Source: Anaerolineae bacterium (GTDB lineage Bacteria; Chloroflexota; Anaerolineae; J102). Taken from it: a DNA stretch of 11,575 nt. This document shows, piece by piece, positions 1 to 5,687 of this stretch. The notes beneath the pieces were generated by a model. It saw nothing but the letters and a program-made list of their open reading frames with translations. It made no database searches and was not told the origin of the DNA. Each line of letters opens with the position of its first letter. Positions within the stretch are counted from its first letter, which is position 1. A program made the position numbers and the translations under genes. Location of the stretch: NCBI GenBank assembly GCA_027036755.1, contig JALWDV010000413.1, positions 1 through 11,575 of the forward strand. Reading direction: 5' to 3'.

Positions 1-358
1 GGGCCGGGAGGGGTGAAAGCGCCTCCTTTCCGCTTGCGGATTCTAAATTTGAAATTGCTGAATGACGTAATGTGACATTGTCAAGATAGTTACTTTCAGG
101 AACGTCTCGGCGTTCCTTGACATAGGACATTATCGGAAATAGGGCTGATGTTTTGGCCCACTGCCCCCTCCCGACCTCCCCCGTCCGGCTGTCGCCTCAC
201 AGGGGGAGGAGATGCTGGTACGCCACACAAATTTGCACGCCAGCGGCTCCCTCCCCTGCAAAGGAGCGAAGCGACTGGCGGGGGAGGGCCGGGGAGGAGG
301 CCTCGCAGGCGAAAACACGCTGCATGGCAGCTATTTCCGACCATGTCTCTCATTCTGC
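1..358. other. Non-coding region with small hairpins and degenerate palindromes
   Basis: No convincing gene is seen here: the short frames present show no protein-like composition and overlap repeats. A small hairpin lies at 29-40 (TCCGC-TT-GCGGA). A larger one is built from AGGAACG (98-104) and CGTTCCT (111-117), enclosed by TGTCAAG (79-85) and CTTGACA (116-122). From about 164 onward the sequence becomes the large imperfect palindrome described separately. The promoter of the downstream sbcC-like gene may lie in this stretch or inside the R1 repeat, but I find no convincing -35/-10 pair. Confidence 0.6.
164..297. repeat. R5: large imperfect palindromic repeat, left copy
   Basis: The left arm (about 164-220) and right arm (about 240-297) are imperfect reverse complements around an A/T-rich centre near 231-236 (AAATTT), so the unit can fold into one long C/G-rich hairpin. 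The right arm, 240-297, is repeated exactly for 58 bp in reverse orientation at 11502-11559 at the other end of the window. There is no transposase or other coding capacity. This fits the dispersed palindromic repeats common in intergenic DNA of such genomes; any activity is inference. Confidence 0.75.
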
Positions 359-532
359 GTAACTGCTAACGTATGCCAGTTGGTTGTCTTTTTCCACTCA
401 AACCTGACAGGTTCTCGTAACCTTGGCGGTAAGATGTGCGCTTTTCAGCCAGCAACGAAGCGTGCAAGGCTCTGAATTGCTGCCAAATGAACCTGTCAGG
501 TTAGTTCAAGCGAAAACGACCTTAGCAGTTAC
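359..532. repeat. R1: MITE-like element, copy upstream of sbcC-like gene
   Basis: A 102-bp core (401-502) is bounded by perfect 14-bp inverted repeats: AACCTGACAGGTTC at 401-414 and GAACCTGTCAGGTT at 489-502. Each arm contains a 13-bp near-perfect palindrome. An outer inverted pair is also visible: GTAACTGCTAACGTA at 359-373 against ACGACCTTAGCAGTTAC at 516-532. A second copy lies in reverse orientation at 3488-3629, about 90% identical over about 143 bp (389-531 here). The right end stops only about 27 bp before the sbcC start codon, so any promoter for that gene must be inside the element or beyond it. No coding capacity. Confidence 0.85.
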
Positions 533-558
533 CGTTCTGCTTTCGAGGCGTCTGGTCA

Positions 559-3459
559 ATGATACCGCACAAACTCTCTTTGCAAAATTTTCTCAGCTAC
601 AAGTCTCCGCAAGAGCCTCTGGATTTTTCGGAAATGCACCTGGCTGTGCTCATCGGACAAAACGGGCATGGCAAGTCGGCGCTGTTGGATGCTATCACCT
701 GGGCGCTGTGGGGCAAGGCCCGGGCCGCGGATGATGATCTCATGCACCTGGGCAGCGCCGAGATGATGGTGGATTTCGAGTTTTATCTGGGCGAACAGTT
801 GTATCGAGTCGAGCGCAAGCGGTATCGACGGGGCAAGAGCAGTAAGCCCCGACTGGATCTGTTCATCTGGGATGAGGGGGAGGCGCGATGGCAGCCTCTG
901 ACCGAAAGCGGCGCCCGGGCCACTCAGCGCAAGATCGAGGAGATCCTGCGCATGGATTATGAGACCTTTGTGCACACCGCGTTTCTGAAGCAGGGCGAGG
1001 CGGATGCGTTTACGTCGGCCACGCCGGGCAAGCGCAAGAATATCCTGGGCAAGGCGCTGAATCTCGCCCGGTATGATCGCTACGCGATCCGGGCGCGGGA
1101 GATGGCGAAGGAGCTTCAGCGGGAGGTGGATCGATTGGAGGGGCGGTTGAGCGAGTTGCGCGCTGAGTTGACGCAGCAGCAGGCGTATGAGGAGGCTATT
1201 CGGCAGGCCAGGGTGGCGGAGCTGGAAACCCGTCTGACGCGGGAGTCTGCGGCCCGGGCCATGCTCGAGGCTCAGAGGACGTTGCAAGACCTGACGAATA
1301 AGGAGGAGGCCCGCAAAAAGCTGGCCCGCCGGGTGGCGCGGGCGCGGGTGGAGCGGGCGCAGACGGAGGAGGAGCTGGCCCGGGCCAGGGAGCGTCTGGC
1401 CGCGATTCGGGCGCTGTTGGCGCAGAAAGAGGAGGCGGCGGAGGGGTATCGCAGGTTGCAGCAGGCCGAGGCCGAGGATGCGCGTTGGAATCAGGTGTTG
1501 ACGCAGCGGCGTCCGCTGGAGCGGGAGGAGCGGGCGCTGGAGCAGGCTATCGAGCGGGAGCGGGCGCTGCTGGAAACGGATCTGGCGCTGAAGAAGCGGC
1601 AGTTGCAGGAGGCGGAGGAGGCTGTCGAGAGTCTGCCGGAGCTGGAGGCGCGGACCGCGGCGCTGCAGGAGGATGTGGCGGCGTTGGAGCAAATGGCGCG
1701 GGCGGAGCGGGCCCATGCCGGGCGTTTGGCGCAGATCGCGGCGGAGGTGCAGCAGGCCCGCCGCGAGTTGGAGCGGCTGCAAAAGTTGCTGGCGGCGCTG
1801 CCCGAGCTGGAGGCCAAGCGGGCTTCGTTGCAGGAGGAGTTGGCCCGGCTGGAGGCGCTGGACGCGGAGAATCAGGCGCGGCGGACGCGTCTTTCGGAGC
1901 TGCGGGTGCTGATGCAGCAGGCCCGTCACGAGTTGGAGCGCATCAAGCGGGAGGCGGATGATTTGAATGAACGCCGGGCGCTGCTGGAGCGGGGAGAGAC
2001 GGATTCATGCCCGGTGTGTCGGCGTCCGCTGGGAGAGACGGGCCGGGAGCATGTGTTGCAGGAGTATGAGCAAACGCTGGCCGCGCTGCGGGAGCAGTAC
2101 AGGGAGGTGCAGGCTTCGTTGACGGAGATGGCGCAGGAGGAGAAGGCGCTGAAGGCGGCTATCGATGAGGCCGCGTTCGAGTTGCGTCGTTTGCCGGGGC
2201 TGCGCAATCAGTTGGCTGCTTTGCAGGCCCGTCTGGAGGATTATGAGGGGGATGAGGCGTCGCTGGCGGAGCAGGCGGCGGCGTTGCAACAGCAGATTCA
2301 GGCGCTAACCCAGGAGGAGGAGGGTTTGCGACGGGAGTCGGCTGATTTGAGGGAGCGCCTGGCGGGGCTGGCTGAAAGACGGCGGATGTTGGCGGAGTTG
2401 GAGAATCGGCTGGCGGAGGCCCGGCGGCTGGCTGCGCTTTTGCCCGGGATCAGAACGTCGGTGCGGGACCTCCTGACTCGTTTGGAAGGGGGCGTGCGGC
2501 CCGATCTCCAAAAAAAATTGACTGCTGTGCGGGAGCAGTTGGAAGCGTTGATCTATGACGAGCAGGCGCATGAGCAGGCGCGTCGGTTGCGCAGGCGTTT
2601 GCAGGATGCGGAGGAGTTGTGGCGGCGGGTGCAGGGGGCTGAGGAGCGGCTGCCCGAGGTCGAGGCTGCGGTGGCGCGTTTGGCCGCCCGCGGGGAGCGT
2701 GAAGCCGCGGCGCTGGCGGAGGATGAGCGGGAGCTGGCGGCGTTGGCCGAGGCAGCGCAGGGGCTGCCCGAGGCCCAAGCGGCCTGGCGGGAGGCGCAGC
2801 AGGCCGCGGATGAGGCGCATCGGGCGTGGAAGGAGGCGAATGACCGGTTGGTGGCGGCGGAGCAGCGTTTGCAGGCGCTGGAGGGGGTGCGGCGGCAGCG
2901 GGCCCGGCTGGAGGAGTCGCTGACGGAGGTGAAGGGTCGGCTGCATCGTTATCAGGTGCTGGAGAAGGCTTTCGGGCGGGATGGCGTGCAGGCGATGATC
3001 ATCGAGGCGGCGCTGCCGGAGCTGGAGGCGGAGGCCAATCGGCTGTTGGCCCGGCTCAGCGATGGGCGCATGAATGTGCGATTGGAGACTCAGCAAGAGA
3101 AGAAGACGGGCGGGCTGAAGGAGGCGCTGGATGTCATCATCTCGGACGAGCTTGGCTCCCGGCCCTATGAGTTGTATTCGGGCGGCGAAGCGTTTCGGGT
3201 GGATCTGGCGTTGCGGATTGCGCTTAGTCGTTTGTTGGCTCGCCGCGCGGGCGCGGCCCTGCAAACGTTGTTCATCGATGAGGGGTTTGGCACGCAGGAC
3301 GCGCAGGGACGAGAGAATCTGGTGGAGGCTATCCACATGATCAAGGATGAGTTTGCGCTGATCTTGGTCATCACCCACATCGATGAGTTGAAGGATCAGT
3401 TTCCCGTGCGGATTATGGTGGAGAAGGGCGAGGAGGGCTCTGTTTATCGGGTGGGGTGA
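559..3459 (+). CDS. sbcC: Rad50/SbcC-type DNA repair ATPase (exonuclease subunit SbcC)
   Basis: This 966-residue SMC-like ATPase would normally pair with the SbcD/Mre11 nuclease to open and trim DNA ends, hairpins and palindromes in the cytoplasm. Seen directly: Walker A GQNGHGKS (residues 33-40); Q-loop glutamine at 145 in FLKQGEADAF; a long Glu/Arg/Ala/Leu-rich coiled coil (about 165-480); a CPVC zinc hook (Cys484, Cys487); a second coiled coil (about 490-800); ABC signature SGGE (874-877); Walker B with FIDEGFG (Asp907, Glu908); and an H-loop histidine at 940 in ITHIDEL. Every part needed for ATP-driven dimerisation and hook joining is intact. The length lies between archaeal Rad50 and E. 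coli SbcC. The ATG at 559 starts the conserved KLSLQNFLSY strand and has a modest GAGG 10 bp upstream. No sbcD is seen on either side; it may lie outside the window. The gene sits between two inverted R1 repeats. Confidence 0.95.
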   Translation: MIPHKLSLQNFLSYKSPQEPLDFSEMHLAVLIGQNGHGKSALLDAITWALWGKARAADDDLMHLGSAEMMVDFEFYLGEQLYRVERKRYRRGKSSKPRLDLFIWDEGEARWQPLTESGARATQRKIEEILRMDYETFVHTAFLKQGEADAFTSATPGKRKNILGKALNLARYDRYAIRAREMAKELQREVDRLEGRLSELRAELTQQQAYEEAIRQARVAELETRLTRESAARAMLEAQRTLQDLTNKEEARKKLARRVARARVERAQTEEELARARERLAAIRALLAQKEEAAEGYRRLQQAEAEDARWNQVLTQRRPLEREERALEQAIERERALLETDLALKKRQLQEAEEAVESLPELEARTAALQEDVAALEQMARAERAHAGRLAQIAAEVQQARRELERLQKLLAALPELEAKRASLQEELARLEALDAENQARRTRLSELRVLMQQARHELERIKREADDLNERRALLERGETDSCPVCRRPLGETGREHVLQEYEQTLAALREQYREVQASLTEMAQEEKALKAAIDEAAFELRRLPGLRNQLAALQARLEDYEGDEASLAEQAAALQQQIQALTQEEEGLRRESADLRERLAGLAERRRMLAELENRLAEARRLAALLPGIRTSVRDLLTRLEGGVRPDLQKKLTAVREQLEALIYDEQAHEQARRLRRRLQDAEELWRRVQGAEERLPEVEAAVARLAARGEREAAALAEDERELAALAEAAQGLPEAQAAWREAQQAADEAHRAWKEANDRLVAAEQRLQALEGVRRQRARLEESLTEVKGRLHRYQVLEKAFGRDGVQAMIIEAALPELEAEANRLLARLSDGRMNVRLETQQEKKTGGLKEALDVIISDELGSRPYELYSGGEAFRVDLALRIALSRLLARRAGAALQTLFIDEGFGTQDAQGRENLVEAIHMIKDEFALILVITHIDELKDQFPVRIMVEKGEEGSVYRVG

Positions 3460-3487
3460 CGCGGGGACGCAGAAATGAGTTGGGGGT

Positions 3488-3629
3488 TAACTGCTAAGGT
3501 CGTTTTCGCTTGAACTAACCTGACAGGTTCATTTGGCAGCGATTCAGCACTTTACACGCTTCGTTGCTGGCTGAAAACCACGCATCCTACGGCCAAGGTT
3601 ACAAGAACCTGTCAGGTTTGAGTGAAAAA
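3488..3629. repeat. R1: MITE-like element, inverted copy downstream of sbcC-like gene
   Basis: This is a reverse-complement copy of 389-531. The 102-bp core (3517-3618) is again bounded by the 14-bp arms AACCTGACAGGTTC (3517-3530) and GAACCTGTCAGGTT (3605-3618), both unchanged from the upstream copy, while the interior differs at scattered positions. The sequence TAACTGCTAAGGTCGT at its left end matches the outer end of the first copy. Its right end runs directly into the R2 element, so the outermost part of this copy is missing or was replaced. Confidence 0.85.
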
Positions 3630-3632
3630 AGG

Positions 3633-3814
3633 GGCATGGTTCAGATCGTCCTTCCATCAGCTTTACAATTTCAATAGGGTCAACGCCTGGCAAAGCTCGT
3701 CAAACGTAAAGCGTCAAACGTCAAAGCGTGGTGAAGAGGCTCTTTTTGACGTTTTATGTATGACGTTTGACGGAGAAATTGTAAAGATGATTTTGAATAA
3801 GAATGAACCATGCC
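3633..3814. repeat. R2: 182-bp MITE-like element, intact copy
   Basis: The element has 11-bp terminal inverted repeats GGCATGGTTCA (3633-3643) and TGAACCATGCC (3804-3814). The symmetry continues inward with about 70% identity; for example CTTTACAATTTC near the left end matches GAAATTGTAAAG near the right end. CGTCAAACGT-type motifs repeat inside. The second copy (8868-9207) is identical over its first 64 bp, and about 92% identical overall, but is split by R3. There is no coding capacity and no transposase. A-rich sequence on the left and T-rich on the right extend the palindrome, and no target-site duplication is evident. Confidence 0.85.
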
Positions 3815-3845
3815 TTTTTTATGACATTCCTCTGCATCCGTTCGC

Positions 3846-3874
3846 TTGCCCGAATGGCCCGGCTCCTGTAAGAT
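3846..3874 (+). promoter_or_regulatory. Possible promoter of the TPR gene (leaderless transcript)
   Basis: TTGCCC (3846-3851), a 17-bp spacer and TAAGAT (3869-3874) fit a sigma-70 type promoter. The -10 box ends 6 bp before the ATG at 3881, so transcription would begin at or next to the start codon. No Shine-Dalgarno sequence is present, which agrees with a leaderless mRNA. The match to consensus is moderate and nothing else supports it. Confidence 0.4.
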
Positions 3875-3880
3875 AGAGAT

Positions 3881-4663
3881 ATGAGCGACGTTCTCCTTTC
3901 TGACTTGATCCACCAACTGGAAACCCTGTTTTCCGAGCGTCGATACGCGGCGGGATTTGCGCTGGGGCGTCATATTCTGCAATCGTATCCTCGCCATCTC
4001 CTCACTTACAAAATGATGGGGCTGGCCGCGCTGGAAGCGGGGCTAACCGCGGATAGCGTGGACTTGCTGCAACGGGCGCTGAGCGCAGATCCGGAGGATG
4101 GCGAAATGTGGACCGCACTGCATGATGCGGCGAGTCTGCTCGACATGCACCCGGACGCCGAGGTGGCGGGAGCTTATGCGCAGGATCTGCTCCGGCCCGA
4201 CGCAGGCGACTCGCCCATCGCCCGCGGGCATGTAGCGGCCCGAGAAAAGGATTGGGAGCGGGCCTATGCCGCATACCGGAAGGGATATCTGGCCCAGCCG
4301 CAGCGCATGGATGCGGGCTTGGGGGTGATGGAGGCGCTGTTCCATTTGAAGCAGCCCCGGGCGGCGCTGGCCGTGGCCCAATACATCCTGGTGGAATTGC
4401 CTTACTGCATGAAAGCCCTGTGGTTCGCCATTCGCTGCGGGTTTGAACTCGACGATGAAGCGATTCCCTTCGAGCGCTATCTGCGCACCGTTCGCAGCCT
4501 AGCTCCCGACGATGCGTATGGTGAACGATGGTTCGATGACGTTGCGCAGGATGAAATCCAGCGAGAGCCAGCCACGCTCCCGGCCTGGGATGACTCAGCC
4601 AGATGGCAGTATCTATCCCATCGCCAGAACGGGGAGGCTGGGGAAGATTCCGGGGACGTTTGA
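3881..4663 (+). CDS. TPR-repeat helical protein of unknown function
   Basis: A 260-residue soluble protein with no signal peptide or membrane segment. The sequence shows helix-turn-helix periodicity typical of tetratricopeptide repeats. Residues about 38-72 (LTYKMMGLAALEAG followed by LLQRALSADPEDG) look like a canonical unit. Weaker units occupy about 113-145 (AAREKDWERAYAAYRKGYLAQPQ) and about 146-180. The C-terminal 60 residues are acidic and less regular. TPR proteins are usually scaffolds for protein contacts; the partner is not visible here. It lies 95 bp before ndk on the same strand without an obvious terminator between them, so they may be co-transcribed. The start is chosen because the ATG at 3881 opens the frame just after a possible promoter; there is no ribosome-binding site. 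Confidence 0.75.
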   Translation: MSDVLLSDLIHQLETLFSERRYAAGFALGRHILQSYPRHLLTYKMMGLAALEAGLTADSVDLLQRALSADPEDGEMWTALHDAASLLDMHPDAEVAGAYAQDLLRPDAGDSPIARGHVAAREKDWERAYAAYRKGYLAQPQRMDAGLGVMEALFHLKQPRAALAVAQYILVELPYCMKALWFAIRCGFELDDEAIPFERYLRTVRSLAPDDAYGERWFDDVAQDEIQREPATLPAWDDSARWQYLSHRQNGEAGEDSGDV

Positions 4664-4740
4664 CCGGGCCTGGACTTGGGCGAAATGGGGGAGCCTATGG
4701 CAAAATTGCAGGTAAAGAAACGCATTCATCTTCAACAAAC

Positions 4741-4747
4741 AAAGGAG
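4741..4747 (+). promoter_or_regulatory. Ribosome-binding site of ndk
   Basis: AAAGGAG lies 11 bp before the ATG at 4759 and selects that start, which also matches the conserved N-terminus of nucleoside diphosphate kinases (ERTFVMIKPDGV). An open frame reaching further upstream would run into the TPR gene in another phase and is not supported. Confidence 0.8.
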
Positions 4748-4758
4748 TCGAACACAAC

Positions 4759-5205
4759 ATGGAACGCACATTTGTCATGATCAAGCCCGATGGCGTGCAA
4801 CGCGGACTTATCGGCGAGATTATCACCCGGTTCGAGCGCCGTGGTCTGAAAGTCGTCGATATGAAATTCGTGCATGTCTCTCGTGAACTGGCCGAAAAGC
4901 ACTACGCCGTGCACAAGGGCCGCCCTTTCTACGACGGCCTCATCGAGTACATCACTTCGGGACCTGTGGTTGCCATGGTGCTGGAAGGAACGAACGCCAT
5001 CACTGTCGCCCGCAACACCATGGGGGCCACCAACCCCGCGGATGCGACGCCAGGCACAATCCGCGCGGATTTCGGAATCGAGATCGGACGCAATCTGGTG
5101 CATGGCTCCGACGGGCCAGAGACCGCCGCTTTCGAAATCGGCCTGTGGTTCGGCGATGACATCCCGGACTGGGATCGAGACGTCGACCGCTGGATTTTCG
5201 AGTAG
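4759..5205 (+). CDS. ndk: Nucleoside diphosphate kinase
   Basis: This 148-residue enzyme moves the gamma-phosphate of ATP to NDPs and dNDPs through a phosphohistidine, balancing the cytoplasmic NTP and dNTP pools. The family landmarks are all present: ERTFVMIKPDGVQRG at the N-terminus with Lys9; Tyr49 in EKHYAVHKGRPFY; the nucleotide-binding stretch VLEGTNAITVARNTMGATNP with Arg85; GTIRADFG with Arg102; and the active-site NLVHGSDG with catalytic His115. The length is typical of bacterial Ndk and the protein appears complete. A good Shine-Dalgarno precedes it and an intrinsic terminator follows 6 bp after the stop codon. It may share a transcript with the TPR gene, but nothing ties their functions together. 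Confidence 0.97.
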   Translation: MERTFVMIKPDGVQRGLIGEIITRFERRGLKVVDMKFVHVSRELAEKHYAVHKGRPFYDGLIEYITSGPVVAMVLEGTNAITVARNTMGATNPADATPGTIRADFGIEIGRNLVHGSDGPETAAFEIGLWFGDDIPDWDRDVDRWIFE

Positions 5206-5211
5206 CCCGTC

Positions 5212-5232
5212 AAACCCGCTCAAGCGGGTTTT
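5212..5232 (+). terminator. Rho-independent terminator of ndk
   Basis: AAACCCGCT (5212-5220) and AGCGGGTTT (5223-5231) are perfect 9-bp complements around a very short loop (realistically an 8-bp or shorter stem with a small loop), followed by a short T tract (TTTT, 5229-5232). It starts 6 bp after the ndk stop codon. Confidence 0.85.
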
Positions 5233-5290
5233 CCAGGTCGGCTTATGAATGTTCACAAATTAAATCGGCAATAGTGGCGTTCGCCACGTC

Positions 5291-5411
5291 CGCCCGGCGA
5301 TGAAGTCGCCGGGCTACAAAACAGCGCCGGATAAATCCGGCTAGCCCCGCAGGGGCGCTGTTTCTAGCCGGGGGACTTCATCTCCCGGCGTTAGCGGCAG
5401 GAGCGAAGCGC
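5291..5411. repeat. R4: cruciform-type palindromic repeat
   Basis: The arm 5291-5328 is the imperfect reverse complement of 5354-5390. Each arm also forms its own hairpin, for example CCCGGCGA/TCGCCGGG on the left and CCGGGGGA/TCTCCCGG on the right, and the centre adds GCCCC-GCA-GGGGC. The right half with flanking bases (5338-5410) recurs as a direct repeat at 11308-11380 with six differences in 73 bp. No coding capacity. Confidence 0.8.
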
Positions 5412-5445
5412 CCCGGGCCTATAACCGGATTATTTTGTCAATGTT

Positions 5446-5596
5446 GGCTGTACTGAAAAAAACTTCAACACGGAGGCACAGAGTGCACTGAGGAAGAAAA
5501 AGGTGAGACTTGAAGAGGAATTTCTCTGTGAACGACCACTATTTTCTCCGCGTCCTCCGTGTCTCCGTGGTGAAATGACCTTTTTGCAGTGGAGTC
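5446..5596. mobile_element. R3: 151-bp MITE-like element with target-site duplication
   Basis: The ends are related inverted repeats: GGCTGTACTG on the left and CAGTGGAGTC on the right, with further symmetry inward (CACGGAGGCAC near the left, GTGTCTCCGTG near the right). The direct repeat AATGTT flanks it (5440-5445 and 5597-5602); the match extends to GTCAATGTT if end bases are shared. A second copy of exactly the same length is at 9025-9175. There is no transposase, so any movement must have relied on an enzyme encoded elsewhere. Confidence 0.8.
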
Positions 5597-5622
5597 AATG
5601 TTCATAAGCCGACTTTCAACTG

Positions 5623-5662
5623 GCGTGATGGAGCCCGTCCAGGCGATCCGTCACGCTTTTTT
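5623..5662 (+). terminator. Terminator-like hairpin directly upstream of sir2
   Basis: GCGTGATGGA (5623-5632) pairs with TCCGTCACGC (5647-5656) with one wobble pair. An inner GCC/GGC helix (5633-5635 with 5642-5644) continues the stem. Six T residues follow (5657-5662). This is a well-formed intrinsic terminator. It ends only 25 bp before the sir2 start codon, leaving little room for a promoter after it, so it either stops read-through from ndk or acts as an attenuator in a sir2 leader. Confidence 0.75.
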
Positions 5663-5687
5663 CTTTCATCCCCCCAGGAAAAACCCT

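Larger units (their letters stand above)
3460..3880. other. Repeat-filled intergenic region between sbcC and the TPR gene
   Basis: No gene is supported in this 421-bp gap. It consists of an inverted R1 copy (3488-3629), then 3 bp later an R2 element (3633-3814), then a short unique stretch carrying a possible promoter for the TPR gene. No clear intrinsic terminator for sbcC is seen. The 84-codon open frame starting at 3622 lies almost wholly inside R2 and is not protein-like. Confidence 0.7.
5237..5613. repeat. Composite repeat region bounded by a 13-bp inverted repeat
   Basis: GTCGGCTTATGAA (5237-5249) and TTCATAAGCCGAC (5601-5613) are perfect inverted repeats enclosing 351 bp without a gene. 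Inside are a small hairpin GTGGCG-TT-CGCCAC (5274-5287), the R4 palindrome (5291-5390) and the R3 element (5446-5596). Without R3 and one 6-bp duplication the unit would be about 220 bp. The arrangement reads as nested insertion of short elements between ndk and sir2, though the outer pair could also be a coincidental remnant. Confidence 0.6.

Noticed and set aside
556..1929. Long open frame of 457 codons on the minus strand opposite sbcC
   Set aside because: Composed mostly of Leu, Arg, Gln and Pro, it mirrors the GAG/GCG/CTG codon bias of the real gene. It has no domain-like pattern. The same applies to the minus-strand frame at 2305-3378.
3622..3876. 84-codon open frame after sbcC
   Set aside because: It lies almost entirely in the R2 repeat. 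The other R2 copy does not preserve the frame.
4732..5256. Open frame of 174 codons on the minus strand opposite ndk
   Set aside because: It covers the ndk gene and its terminator completely and shows no protein-like motif.
5589..5687. Earlier in-frame start for sir2
   Set aside because: The 33 extra residues would be encoded by the end of R3, an inverted repeat and a terminator hairpin. The ATG at 5688 has a Shine-Dalgarno and gives the normal sirtuin N-terminus.
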